IMG/VR virus record: IMGVR_UViG_3300020396_000007
Span: 1-56,660 of that record
Direction: 5' to 3' (one strand)
DNA from: a virus
DNA length: 56,660 nt
Shown here piece after piece: positions 30,948 to 39,619 of this stretch (within the stretch, counting starts at the first letter, position 1; every line of letters starts with the position of its first letter). Both the position numbers and the translations under genes were made by a program. The notes under the pieces were generated by a model. It was given only the letters and a program-made list of their open reading frames with translations, was not told the DNA's origin and ran no database searches.

Positions 30948-32132
30948 CTACGCTATTGGCCGAGTGTCATAACCCATATAACGATCCCAAGCGCTGCCAA
31001 AAGCACCGCCCGCGTTCTTAGCGTTAGCTACCATTGTCTGCGTTAGATTATCTGAGGACGATAAAGCTGATCCGAAGCTCGCTGCCGTACTGCCATCTGC
31101 TCCAAATTTATACGGAGAGGCGGCCATATTCATTTGAGCAGACAGGTAATCGTTAAAGACGCTCGACTGCTTATTCATGGTATCCATACCAGTTATATAG
31201 TCAGTTAGAGTTGTGTTGTTTCGTACGTTATACATCGAAGACAAATCACTTATTGCGCTAGACCGAGCGCTGTTTTGAGTATTGTACAAGTCCATGCCAT
31301 AGTTGCCGTACGCAATTTCGTTGTTAATGTTAGCTGTTGCGTAGTCTGTAGCATTACCTATTAGCTCTTGACCAAACTTACGCTCTGACAGGTTCATAAG
31401 CTGTTCGCCCGCAGTAGTTTCCTGTACGCCCCTTGTGTAACTCATCGCGTCATTCATGCCGTCAACCATAGCTTTGTTGAGAGCTTGTGCTTGAAAGTCG
31501 GCCGCGCTCTTGGATAGCTCTACTTCTAGGGTAGAACCACCACCCCTACTTTGACCACCCGTATCGCTCATCATGCCTTTACGCATTAAGTCGGCTGCAC
31601 CTTTTGAGTACATCTTGTCAGCAGCGCGTGAGGCATTTGCCATACGAGCATTAATAAACTTGCCAGCAATACGATCAATCTGGGGGGCCATGTCGTACGT
31701 ACTAGGCGAGTTGTAATTAAAGATAGCGTCCTGGCCGCTAACTGCGCCGTCACCTCTGTCTTGATAACCTTGGCCCCTACCTCTAAAATCAGCATCCATG
31801 CCAAAGAGCATCTTTAGATCTGCGGCTTCTTCTTCGTCTATCTTTCCTTCGTTCAACTGCTCTTCAAGTATTCGAGAAGTCGAAAAGTAATTTTTCATCG
31901 TAGTGAATTTTTGTGAGGATATTTCGTCCATGCCATCGAAAGAGTTAGTAAGCTCTTCGAGAACCTTCTTCATTTCCTCAGAGCCGTCATCGTAAAGACC
32001 CATGATCTTTTCGTTACGAGCAATTTCTGCCGCAGTCAAAGCACTCTGTGCCGAAGCCGCTTGACCTGCGGCTTGGTTAGACTTGATAGCGTTGTAGCCA
32101 GTTATCCCAGCTAAAATTAATGATGCAACCAT
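30948..32132 (-). CDS. Putative internal virion protein, gp14-like, 394 aa
   Basis: The N-terminus VASLILAGITGYNAIKSNQAAGQAASAQ is hydrophobic then Ala-rich, as in gp14-type ejection proteins that insert into the outer membrane. The remainder is Ala/Ser/Gly/Met-rich and helical, with a C-terminus FGSAWDRYMGYDTRPIA. It is first of three consecutive large internal-type proteins read in the same direction. Family identity is inferred from order and composition. Confidence 0.65.
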   Translation of the reverse strand: MVASLILAGITGYNAIKSNQAAGQAASAQSALTAAEIARNEKIMGLYDDGSEEMKKVLEELTNSFDGMDEISSQKFTTMKNYFSTSRILEEQLNEGKIDEEEAADLKMLFGMDADFRGRGQGYQDRGDGAVSGQDAIFNYNSPSTYDMAPQIDRIAGKFINARMANASRAADKMYSKGAADLMRKGMMSDTGGQSRGGGSTLEVELSKSAADFQAQALNKAMVDGMNDAMSYTRGVQETTAGEQLMNLSERKFGQELIGNATDYATANINNEIAYGNYGMDLYNTQNSARSSAISDLSSMYNVRNNTTLTDYITGMDTMNKQSSVFNDYLSAQMNMAASPYKFGADGSTAASFGSALSSSDNLTQTMVANAKNAGGAFGSAWDRYMGYDTRPIA

Positions 32133-32143
32133 CTATTCACTCC

Positions 32144-33832
32144 TTACACGAAGCTTCCGAACCCAGATCTTCGCTCGTTCCTAAAGCTCGTCAAACTGTT
32201 GTTGCCACCCAAAGACTGCATACCAATCGGTACATTCACGTACCGTATCTCGCCTGTGTCTTTGTCTTTAACTGCACGACGTTGATATACACCCTTGTTG
32301 CCGCCTTGGTTAAATGTTGGGATCATCGAGGCCATCATGCTAGGGTCAAAAGCAAACCCGTACGCGTTCAAGAACGCGGCAGGGTCGTATGCGTTTGAAC
32401 CCAGATCGAGGTCGTTGAGGTACTTGGCAAGCATCTCTTCTGTTAAGTAATCATCTGGAAGCGCCGTATTGCCAGAAACTTCAGTCGTATCACTGTAATT
32501 GTTTACAATGGTGCTTTCTTGACCTTGAAGTGCTGCAATTTGAGCTTGAAGGTCCGCGATTATCGTTGCGTAGCCCGCGCCACCATCATCAGCGGGAACC
32601 TGTATATCAGAACCATCAACCCCACCACCAGTACCATCACCACCATCACCACCATCACCACCTGATGCTGCGTCTAATGCAGCCTGTGTCGCTACGGCCA
32701 TGTCATAGTCAGATTGGCTTGTATAAGTAACGCCGTTGAACTCTTTTGAGAAGCCAGCAACTACATCGGCACCTCCGTCACCATCGCCATCACCGTCTCC
32801 ATCGCCATCTCCGTCACCGTCTCCGTCGCCGTCTCCATCACCGTCACCATCTCCGTCACCGTCACCATCTCCGTCACCATCTCCGTCACCGCCGTTGCCG
32901 ATGTAGCCAGCGCTACCTGGGCCAGATAATGGGACTGGATCGTTGGGGCTACCTGGGCCGTCACCGTCTATTCCACCTGGAAGGTTATTACCGAAACCGC
33001 CCGCTTCTGTTTCGCTTAAGGAAATATTTCCATCACCGTCCAGATCAAGCCCAGTGTTATCTATGTCACTGAAGCTGTCTCCTGAGTTACCTGGGCCACC
33101 ACCATTAATCGTGTCTGTGAAATTATCATAACCAAAGAGAGGGAAGGCACCAGCGCTGCCGTCTATTCCACCTGGCAGGTTGGCACTACCTGTTGCCGCT
33201 TCAGCCTCTACGGAAGTAATATATCCATCACCGTCCGTATCCATGCCAGTATTGTTAGCCGTACTGAAGCTGTCTCCTGCCATGCCTGGTCCACCACCAT
33301 CGAACATGTCACCAATGCCAGTATAGCCAACCCCGTCACCATCAAAGTCCAACGCTGAACCGCTGCTACCGTCAGCACCACCTGGCAGGTTATTACCGAA
33401 ACCGCCCGCTTCTGTTTCAGCGTCTGAGATGTTGCCATCACCGTCCGTATCCAGAGCAGAGTTGTCTTTTGTACTGTAACTGTCTCCCGATTTTCCAGGG
33501 CCACCACCGTCGAACATATCACCAAAGCTAATATACTTGGCAGGAGAACCAGTGCCAGTCCCACTTCCCATTATGTCGCTCTCATCTGTTGTGGCAAAAC
33601 TAGGAGGTTTATAAGTTCCGTCACGGTCTGAGACCAGTGCGTTCAGTTCATCACCATCGGTTCCCCAAGGATCATCGCTGGAAGCATAAATGTCATTGAT
33701 CCTGTCTTGGTTCGTCTTACTGCTACCGCCGCCGCCCCCGCCGCCGCCACCGCCGCCGCCGCCGCCGCTCTCACTACCGAAAACTGGCATACGTACAATA
33801 GGGAATAAAAGCTGATTTAAGGAATGTCTCAT
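32144..33832 (-). CDS. EF-hand-like calcium-binding repeat protein of the virion module, 562 aa
   Basis: Contains 14 consecutive Gly near residue 23. Three modules of about 70-75 residues follow, each with MFDGGGPG or similar, then an EF-hand/dockerin-type loop (DTDGDGNISDAE, DTDGDGYITSVE, DLDGDGNISLSE) and NLPGG. A run of over 20 Gly-Asp dipeptides comes next. The C-terminal domain has a short coil (IIADLQAQIAALQGQ). The DxDxDGxI...E pattern predicts Ca2+ binding. ATG overlaps the acetyltransferase stop (ATGA). Possibly a calcium-stabilised structural or adhesion protein. Confidence 0.75.
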   Translation of the reverse strand: MRHSLNQLLFPIVRMPVFGSESGGGGGGGGGGGGGGSSKTNQDRINDIYASSDDPWGTDGDELNALVSDRDGTYKPPSFATTDESDIMGSGTGTGSPAKYISFGDMFDGGGPGKSGDSYSTKDNSALDTDGDGNISDAETEAGGFGNNLPGGADGSSGSALDFDGDGVGYTGIGDMFDGGGPGMAGDSFSTANNTGMDTDGDGYITSVEAEAATGSANLPGGIDGSAGAFPLFGYDNFTDTINGGGPGNSGDSFSDIDNTGLDLDGDGNISLSETEAGGFGNNLPGGIDGDGPGSPNDPVPLSGPGSAGYIGNGGDGDGDGDGDGDGDGDGDGDGDGDGDGDGDGDGDGDGDGGADVVAGFSKEFNGVTYTSQSDYDMAVATQAALDAASGGDGGDGGDGTGGGVDGSDIQVPADDGGAGYATIIADLQAQIAALQGQESTIVNNYSDTTEVSGNTALPDDYLTEEMLAKYLNDLDLGSNAYDPAAFLNAYGFAFDPSMMASMIPTFNQGGNKGVYQRRAVKDKDTGEIRYVNVPIGMQSLGGNNSLTSFRNERRSGFGSFV

Positions 33833-34299
33833 TTGGTTTTCTCCAAGCGGTAGTTCGCGCCAACGACGTCGTAACCACGTTTTTTCATCAAGCTGTCAAA
33901 AGCCTTCGGGTTAATATCTGTGGTGAAGCCAAGGCGTATCTCTGACGCACCTTTATCAATCGCCCACTTTTCAAAGGCATCCAACAACCTCAAGCCAACT
34001 CGCGTACCGCGTAGGGACTTAGTAACAAACCAAGCAATATCATTCGCCACGTACTCGTCGCTGAAATAATATTTGCTCATGTATCCTGCATATAGTCCCA
34101 CAGGTTTGTCGCCTTTTCGTGCTATGATCGCTGTCTTGTTTTCATCGTTTAAGTACCAGTCAAAAGTTTCCAGAACGCGCTTTGGTTCAAAATTTAACTG
34201 TGAGTACGAACTTTCGGAGTGCATCTGTCGGCCTAGTTCAACCAACGCTTTAGCATCTTCCCCAGTTGCTTCTATGTGTGAGTATGAGACTGAAGACAA
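33829..34299 (-). CDS. GNAT-family N-acetyltransferase
   Basis: 156 residues from a TTG start with GAGG 5 bases upstream. The acetyl-CoA loop is in SLRGTRVGLRLLDAFEKWA (R-x-x-G-x-R/G type, about 95-113), preceded by a beta-bulge strand (DIAWFVTKS) and followed by IRLGFTTDINPKAFDSL and the C-terminal strand GYDVVGANYRLEK. It should acetylate an amine using acetyl-CoA; the substrate is unknown. Its position among virion genes suggests modification of phage or host protein, or simply cargo. Confidence 0.82.
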   Translation of the reverse strand: MSSVSYSHIEATGEDAKALVELGRQMHSESSYSQLNFEPKRVLETFDWYLNDENKTAIIARKGDKPVGLYAGYMSKYYFSDEYVANDIAWFVTKSLRGTRVGLRLLDAFEKWAIDKGASEIRLGFTTDINPKAFDSLMKKRGYDVVGANYRLEKTK

Positions 34300-34307
34300 A
34301 CTTACCT

Positions 34308-34565
34308 CTACCTATATCCATACTTTGAAGTTATCTTTTTGACAGCTTCATCCATGTTGTAAAACTCAAGCATCCCGCTTTCTGGGTTAAATGAGCCAGC
34401 GCCACCAATGTCTTGGAGTAGCTTAATAGTGAATGGAGAAGCGCGAACCATCATGCTATCACCCTCACGTCCCATATCACTGGTCTTACTGTCTGATGCG
34501 GCCTGTTCCTTACGGGCAGATATAGACTTGCCTGTGTTTGGGCCAAATACGTCACTGAACGGCAT
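34308..34565 (-). CDS. Hypothetical protein, 85 aa
   Basis: Start MPFSDVFGPN at 34565 has AAGGAG 7 bases upstream. A Ser/Lys-rich, probably disordered N-terminal part (GKSISARKEQAASDSKTSD) is followed by a small alpha/beta unit (SPFTIKLLQDIGGAGSFNPE; EFYNMDEAVKKITSKYGY). The nearest upstream signal is late-element copy b, 49 bases before the ATG. No family recognised. Confidence 0.62.
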   Translation of the reverse strand: MPFSDVFGPNTGKSISARKEQAASDSKTSDMGREGDSMMVRASPFTIKLLQDIGGAGSFNPESGMLEFYNMDEAVKKITSKYGYR

Positions 34566-34613
34566 CTCTTTCTCCTTGTTCAACTTTGAAACTATAAGGT
34601 AATAGACCTACTA

Positions 34614-34623
34614 CAGTCGTCCT
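34614..34623 (-). promoter_or_regulatory. Late element copy b (TAAGGACGACTG)
   Basis: Minus strand, overlapping the stop of the 298-aa gene and 49 bases upstream of the 85-aa gene start. Same TAAGGACGACTG as copy d. Confidence 0.6.
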
Positions 34624-35519
34624 TATCGCATCATATTCTGGGCACGACGTTTTGCATCGCGTGTCAGCACTCGTCTCGAATACTTTGGGGTTACGATTTC
34701 GGGTCTTACTTTTCGACGTTTCATCTCGTCTCCTATCTCATCAGCCTTCGATAGACTTTCTGCTGAGATAGATGGATCAACTGTCATATAGTTCTTAGCG
34801 GCATTGTAATACGTCATCATCGCATCATTAAGTTGTGCGTCTGTCTCGCCTTTGTACCTTCCAGCAGATGTTGAGCGACCAGTCATTCCAGCGTCAAAGC
34901 TTGTGTCGCCCGTATTATATGCGTGAGAAAACATCTTCTTAACGTCACCCAATGCGTCAAAGTAGTTTTCGTCTAGGTTTCCGTAGGTAAGCTCGACAAA
35001 GCCAGTCTTATTGGTCCCTGTGAACATACTGTACTTTCCATCACGACCCTGCTCTACGAAAACAGATCCGCTTAGTTTGCTTTGCGTTTCTCTGGGCAAC
35101 GAAGCCCTATAGCTTTCGATTGCGTTATTTGCCATCTGAGAAGTCTGGTACGAAAGGATGTCATCTTGCTGTCGCTGTAAATGCTCTGGCGTACGGTTGC
35201 CACGAGTATCTGTCGTAAGCGATCCCCGTGCGTCTACGTACGCAAGGCCGCTCGTAGAGTTTGGGTTTTGCATAAAGACCTCTTGGCGCTCAAATCGCTT
35301 CTGCGGCAAAGGTAAGAGTGTCTGCATGTCTGTCCATCCCCACCCACTTTTTGACCTTTCTGGGTCGGTATACACACTTATCGCATCGCGGTTATCAGTA
35401 TTATCGACTGTACCTAATTGTTCTTTTAGAATTTCCAAAAGTTCGGCTTCGTCTCCATTGATATGGATGGATTGCATACCGTCTGCATCCATGTTCTGAT
35501 TAATGATTTCGCTGTCCAT
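34623..35519 (-). CDS. Hypothetical virion-module protein, about 298 aa
   Basis: AGGA lies 8 bases before MDSEIINQNMD at 35519; other in-frame starts are at 35525 and 35537. The N-terminal region is acidic, followed by PLPQKRFERQEVFMQNPNST and a C-terminal basic end (RVLTRDAKRRAQNMMR). Centre: LPRETQSKLSGSVFVEQGRD and GFVELTYGNLDENYF. It lies between the tail-fibre-like gene and the 85-aa gene. No recognised family; structural role inferred from position. Confidence 0.62.
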   Translation of the reverse strand: MDSEIINQNMDADGMQSIHINGDEAELLEILKEQLGTVDNTDNRDAISVYTDPERSKSGWGWTDMQTLLPLPQKRFERQEVFMQNPNSTSGLAYVDARGSLTTDTRGNRTPEHLQRQQDDILSYQTSQMANNAIESYRASLPRETQSKLSGSVFVEQGRDGKYSMFTGTNKTGFVELTYGNLDENYFDALGDVKKMFSHAYNTGDTSFDAGMTGRSTSAGRYKGETDAQLNDAMMTYYNAAKNYMTVDPSISAESLSKADEIGDEMKRRKVRPEIVTPKYSRRVLTRDAKRRAQNMMR

Positions 35520-35557
35520 ATCCATTATCCTGTGCATATCTTGAGATCGTTGTTAGG

Positions 35558-37126
35558 TCAGACATTCGTAATCACAGCCGCCAATGTCACTTCAATGTCC
35601 TGTAAGCTGTTTGCTGATGAAACTGAGAACCCTACTTCGCGAGAAGTTGTCGTCGCATCTATTGCTATAGACGCAGACAAGTTCTGTTCTGTAAGGCTTG
35701 AGCTTACGGGTATAACGTCACCCGCATTGATCCCGTTGATCTTTAGCTGGATGTTTGCTGTACCTGATGAACTCTTTGCTGCAATCGCATCAATACGTAC
35801 GTTTTGCTTGAAAGCTCGCGTTATCACTAAGTCACCGTTAGAGACACTTCCACTTTTCTGAAAGAAGAAACTACGCGTAGCAAACGTATCTGGCAACTGT
35901 GCGATTGGAAGGCGACCCGTGGCGTCCAGACCTGCTACTCCATCGGCTGCTCCGATGTAAGTCTTCGGGACTACGGCGGTAAAATCTACGTCAGCAAATT
36001 CTAGCCCGCCGCCTGTAGAGTTGATACGCAAAAACTGAAGTGCGTTTACCGTACCGAACGCAGGAATACCTGTGTCTGGTGATGTAAGAAGCCAGCCCGT
36101 ACCGTTGTAAAACTTGAGTACGTTAGGGCTACTTGCTGTATCTACCCACATGTCACCCGCATTGGCTGCCGAAGGCTCCGATGGGCTTACGTACACGCGG
36201 CCCCTGTTTGTGAGGAGTGCCGTAATACCGTTTACTTTTGCCTGTGGGATTTCAGCATCTGCAATAGCCAGCTTACTAAATGGGATGAACCCCGCAGTAT
36301 TTGTAAACTTGTCTTCGGTCATAAGACCACTGACACGAACCTGAGATGTATCTTCAACAATCATAAACGTCACAAGATCGTTTTGCGTCATAGCTGACGT
36401 AAACGTAATTGTAGAGTTTGCAGGTTGCTGAGTATAATCGTTCGTACCACCTTGACGCTGAAGTACGCCGTTCCTGTGGACAAGAACCTTTTGGTCTTCG
36501 TTATGTACGAAGGGGAAAACAGCTTGCGAAACACCAGCTAAAACGTCTTGGCGGGTAAACCCACTATCGTTTGCAGACTGTACTTTGTAGATAGTAACCA
36601 AATCCGCAGCAGACGTTGCCTGACTTAAAGTAACGGTATTCGCTGTGTTCGAGTTAGTGTAAGTGGTCTCAGCTTGAAGAGCGCCGTTTAAGTACACTAC
36701 GATAGCGTCAGCAGCTTCGTGTAGAAAGTTAAATGACGTCGTGCCAGTTGGGTTAGCGATTGTGCCGCTTCCATCAGCCTCGTTAATAACAATGTCTTGA
36801 CGTGCAGAAAACAGAGGGGCACCAATCGTACCAACGTCTGATCCGCTTGCTCCTCTTATAGCAGTAGAAGCGGCTAGTAGTTGCCAACCATCTTCGGCTT
36901 CTGTGTAAGACCCAACTCTGTACTGTAATCCGTTTGTACTGTCGTTTCTTAATTCAACAGGAGCCTTCAAAACACCGTTGGTGTCGTACAGACCCTTGAT
37001 GAGTTCGGCAAGCGTATAGTCACCGACCTCGGCTGAGTTTAGGTAGCGTACGATATTTTCGACGTCCGCTCCTATATTTCCTGAACTCGTATGGTTTCCT
37101 GGAAACAGGACTTTTAAGCGAGCCAT
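35558..37126 (-). CDS. Tail fibre/appendage protein, 522 aa
   Basis: Start MARLKVLFPGNHTSSG at 37126 has AAGGAG and follows the previous stop by one base; the longer frame to 37285 overlaps the previous gene. Two beta repeats occur: AIVVYLNGALQAETTYTNS...TVTLSQATSAADLVTIY, and KVLVHRNGVLQRQGGTNDYT...ITFTSAMTQNDLVTF. This V-x-x-NG-x-x-Q...YT pattern is common in phage fibre shafts. A further segment (GRVYVSPSEPSAANAGDMWVD) is typical of fibre head-binding parts. Likely host attachment. Confidence 0.78.
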   Translation of the reverse strand: MARLKVLFPGNHTSSGNIGADVENIVRYLNSAEVGDYTLAELIKGLYDTNGVLKAPVELRNDSTNGLQYRVGSYTEAEDGWQLLAASTAIRGASGSDVGTIGAPLFSARQDIVINEADGSGTIANPTGTTSFNFLHEAADAIVVYLNGALQAETTYTNSNTANTVTLSQATSAADLVTIYKVQSANDSGFTRQDVLAGVSQAVFPFVHNEDQKVLVHRNGVLQRQGGTNDYTQQPANSTITFTSAMTQNDLVTFMIVEDTSQVRVSGLMTEDKFTNTAGFIPFSKLAIADAEIPQAKVNGITALLTNRGRVYVSPSEPSAANAGDMWVDTASSPNVLKFYNGTGWLLTSPDTGIPAFGTVNALQFLRINSTGGGLEFADVDFTAVVPKTYIGAADGVAGLDATGRLPIAQLPDTFATRSFFFQKSGSVSNGDLVITRAFKQNVRIDAIAAKSSSGTANIQLKINGINAGDVIPVSSSLTEQNLSASIAIDATTTSREVGFSVSSANSLQDIEVTLAAVITNV

Positions 37127-37127
37127 T

Positions 37128-38648
37128 TTATTTCTCCTTGTGTAATAGGAACGCAAAGCTGATGATCGTAACATCAGTCTGAGTATCTTTTTCATCAGTA
37201 CGGAAGCGTAAACGACACCCCCGAAAGATATGATTAAACGGGTAAGAATAGTCATGGAAAAGAGGTGCATCGCCCCATTTCTCATCTCCTCGTATTCGGT
37301 CTAAGTTCACTTCAAGCGAACCCATATCGGCACCTATCTCATCGCTTATATCGACGTAGAACCTGCCAGTGCCTGTTGCTTGAATAATAAAGGTGTGTGA
37401 CCTCTTAGTTCCAAGAAAATCACCCAACCAAAGGACAGGAGTTTCCGCGTTCATAGGAGACCTACGCAAATCAGATACGCCCGTATCCTGCTGAAAAGTT
37501 CTTTGGGTAGCCTCGTACACGCCGTCACTGGTTCCGAACATTAGTCGGCCACCAAGAAACGCCCCCGCTCTAGGTAGTAATGTATCGCCAAGCTGGAAGT
37601 TTACCATCTCATAACCAGACCGAAAGTTCATACTCAAGCGTACGGTTTGAGTATCGCCTGGTCGTGGGAAGAATACGTGATACGTCTGCGTATCAGGATC
37701 GTACACGGCTGAAATGGTTTCAGGGTTTGGCGTCGTACGAACAAGCTCTTGATATAAGGGTTCTACTTCGTCAGATAGTGAGGCTTCAGCAATAGTAATA
37801 CCGTTTTGTTCTGAACGCATAATCGAGTGAATACCTCGCCGCGAGCAAAACAACAGGTCAGAGCCAGCGTTTACAACTGAGTTGTGAGAGATACACCCAA
37901 TACGCAAGTTGGCACGGGCGTCTAGTTGCCATTGCTCAAAGTCAGGGTCAATAATGTAAACAAGGGTTTGATCTCGCGTGAATACAGCAAGACGGTTAGC
38001 TTCAAACGTACCCATTCCAACAATCTCGTCGGCAGTACCGATTAGGTTTGATATGTCGATAAATGCAGCGCGTGTTACTTCTTCTGTAGGGGCTTCCTCT
38101 TCTAAGAAGATGTCTGGATTATCGACACGGCTAAACTCTATGGTCGTAGGTCTATCTTTAAAACCTGAGACAGCCAAACGACGCTGTATAGGAACGCCGA
38201 ACTTTGGCTTTATTGATGCCGTAGATGTCGAAAATTCAAACCCATCATAGCGGTACATGCGAGTATCTTGGTTAAAGATATGTACCTTACCTTGGAAGTT
38301 TGTCATGCTGACTACTGAACTTTTAGCAAACGCATTATCAAGGCGGTGCCCTCGGTCAGATGCGAGGTGAGTACCAGCCGCGTCCTCTTCAGCAAAGCAA
38401 ACGCCATCTCTGTTATAAAAGCGCAAGCATTTTACGGGGAAACGGTTGGAGCCTTTGTGTAAATAAAACGAAGGATCGCGAATAAGCTGACCTCTGTAAT
38501 CCACATAACAGTTTTCCAGCGTAAAAAAGTTTTGATCTTTCTCTGTCTCTAAGGCTGTAATATCTCGCGAACGATCAATACCACGAAAGCCGAAGTAGGT
38601 TCGGCTGTCTGACTTTATAGATATTGGTGAGTAAGCAAGTCTTGCCAT
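37128..38648 (-). CDS. Virion tail/stabilisation protein, 506 aa
   Basis: Beta-rich. The N-terminus carries FRGIDRSRDITALETEKDQNFFTLENCYVDYRGQL, quoted by ends, a pattern of podovirus structural proteins described as tail tubular B-like or head-tail stabilisation. Repeated strands such as GTFEANRLAVFTRDQTLVYI and SRRGIHSIMRSEQNG suggest a beta-propeller. TAATG links it to the preceding connector-like gene. The gp12-like nozzle role is inferred from position between the connector and fibre. Confidence 0.65.
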   Translation of the reverse strand: MARLAYSPISIKSDSRTYFGFRGIDRSRDITALETEKDQNFFTLENCYVDYRGQLIRDPSFYLHKGSNRFPVKCLRFYNRDGVCFAEEDAAGTHLASDRGHRLDNAFAKSSVVSMTNFQGKVHIFNQDTRMYRYDGFEFSTSTASIKPKFGVPIQRRLAVSGFKDRPTTIEFSRVDNPDIFLEEEAPTEEVTRAAFIDISNLIGTADEIVGMGTFEANRLAVFTRDQTLVYIIDPDFEQWQLDARANLRIGCISHNSVVNAGSDLLFCSRRGIHSIMRSEQNGITIAEASLSDEVEPLYQELVRTTPNPETISAVYDPDTQTYHVFFPRPGDTQTVRLSMNFRSGYEMVNFQLGDTLLPRAGAFLGGRLMFGTSDGVYEATQRTFQQDTGVSDLRRSPMNAETPVLWLGDFLGTKRSHTFIIQATGTGRFYVDISDEIGADMGSLEVNLDRIRGDEKWGDAPLFHDYSYPFNHIFRGCRLRFRTDEKDTQTDVTIISFAFLLHKEK

Positions 38649-39151
38649 TACTTGTACCTAGAGTTGGAGCCGCCATCCACGATAGTCATGCAGTACGGCT
38701 TATTGCCTTGCGTACGTTCGTGTAAAAGGTTGGACATATTTGCTTGGTATAGTTGAAGAGAAACCATAGCCTTATCGCTGCCCTGCTGGATAAAGTAATG
38801 AGCCGTTAGCCCATCAATCATTATCATGTCAGGGATAGCGCGGCTTTCTGTAATGTCGTTATAGTAATCAATATCAGTCCCATCATAATACGGGTGCTGG
38901 CGCACGTCCTCTATTACGCGGTTCGCAAGCTCAATCATTAACATCATAACCTCGCCATCCACACGAGATGGAGAGAAGTTACCCGCCCGTACAAGAGCGG
39001 AACGAATGTGATTTTCCAACGGGGTATATTTTTCTTTACCCGCAGCAAAAGGCTTCGTTGTGCTTTTTTCTGTACGAGCCGTAGTGGTCGCGGTGGTCGC
39101 GGTAGTTGTACTGTATTTATGCGAACTAGCTGGAACCTGATGATAAGACAT
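38648..39151 (-). CDS. Putative head-tail connector / tail tube protein A-like, 167 aa
   Basis: A Thr/Ala-rich N-terminal segment (TTTATTATTTARTEKSTTK) is followed by a helical domain (LENHIRSALVRAGNFSPSRVDGEVMMLMIELANRVIED, quoted by ends) and ESRAIPDMIMIDGLTAHYF. Size and position after the capsid and before the nozzle-like protein fit the gp11/adaptor class. No exact family match is claimed. Confidence 0.6.
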   Translation of the reverse strand: MSYHQVPASSHKYSTTTATTATTTARTEKSTTKPFAAGKEKYTPLENHIRSALVRAGNFSPSRVDGEVMMLMIELANRVIEDVRQHPYYDGTDIDYYNDITESRAIPDMIMIDGLTAHYFIQQGSDKAMVSLQLYQANMSNLLHERTQGNKPYCMTIVDGGSNSRYK

Positions 39152-39498
39152 TAATCATCCTCTGCGCTTATTATACGGCCTGTAAAGTAATGGTGATGCA
39201 TCATTGCTGCTTCTTTAAGGTCGGTGGGAACCTGCCATGTCACGTACTGACGCGTACCGTCCCAAACACCCATCACACGATTATCGGCCAAGCGAAGATC
39301 GAACACTGCGTTCTCTGGTTCTGCCGAAACAAACACAGAAAAAGACGGGGCTGCTTTTGGAGCCTTCTTTTGAACTGCTTTTTTCGCAGCGGTTTCCGAT
39401 ACGGCGACAGTTTCCGATACGTAAGCCTCATTTTCTGGGGTGCTAGGATCGTCAGCTACAAAGTGTCCGTCTTGTGTGCGTGCGCGTTTACGTGCCAT
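39151..39498 (-). CDS. Hypothetical capsid-module protein, 115 aa
   Basis: N-terminus MARKRARTQDGHFVADDPSTPE is basic then acidic. The Ala/Lys middle (AAKKAVQKKAPKAAP) is probably flexible, and the C-terminal half is beta-rich (FSVFVSAEPENAVFDLRLAD; GTRQYVTWQVPTD). AGGAGA precedes the ATG. It follows the terminator and late-element copy c. Possibly a head decoration or completion protein. Confidence 0.6.
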   Translation of the reverse strand: MARKRARTQDGHFVADDPSTPENEAYVSETVAVSETAAKKAVQKKAPKAAPSFSVFVSAEPENAVFDLRLADNRVMGVWDGTRQYVTWQVPTDLKEAAMMHHHYFTGRIISAEDD

Positions 39499-39548
39499 TA
39501 AGTTTCTCCTGAGAAATTGTCTTTCTTTTATGTGCGTTATTTGCGGTA

Positions 39549-39558
39549 CAGTCGTCCT
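39549..39558 (-). promoter_or_regulatory. Late element copy c (TTTAGGACGACTGTACC)
   Basis: Minus strand, directly after the T-run of the capsid terminator and 51 bases upstream of the next gene. Terminator followed at once by this element is the expected order if it is a promoter. Confidence 0.65.
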
Positions 39559-39560
39559 AA

Positions 39561-39591
39561 ATAAAAAAGGCCGCGCTACGAGCGCGGCCTT
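39561..39591 (-). terminator. Intrinsic terminator after the major capsid gene
   Basis: Perfect 11-bp stem AAGGCCGCGCT/AGCGCGGCCTT (39567-39577, 39581-39591) with a 3-base loop. On the minus strand it is followed by a run of T. It begins 28 bases after the capsid stop. Confidence 0.9.
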
Positions 39592-39619
39592 AGTTCACTG
39601 GATGTAGCTAGAGGGAGGA

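Noticed and set aside
32760-32890. CRISPR or tandem-repeat array
   Set aside because: The short repeats encode Gly-Asp pairs inside one continuous gene and have no spacers.
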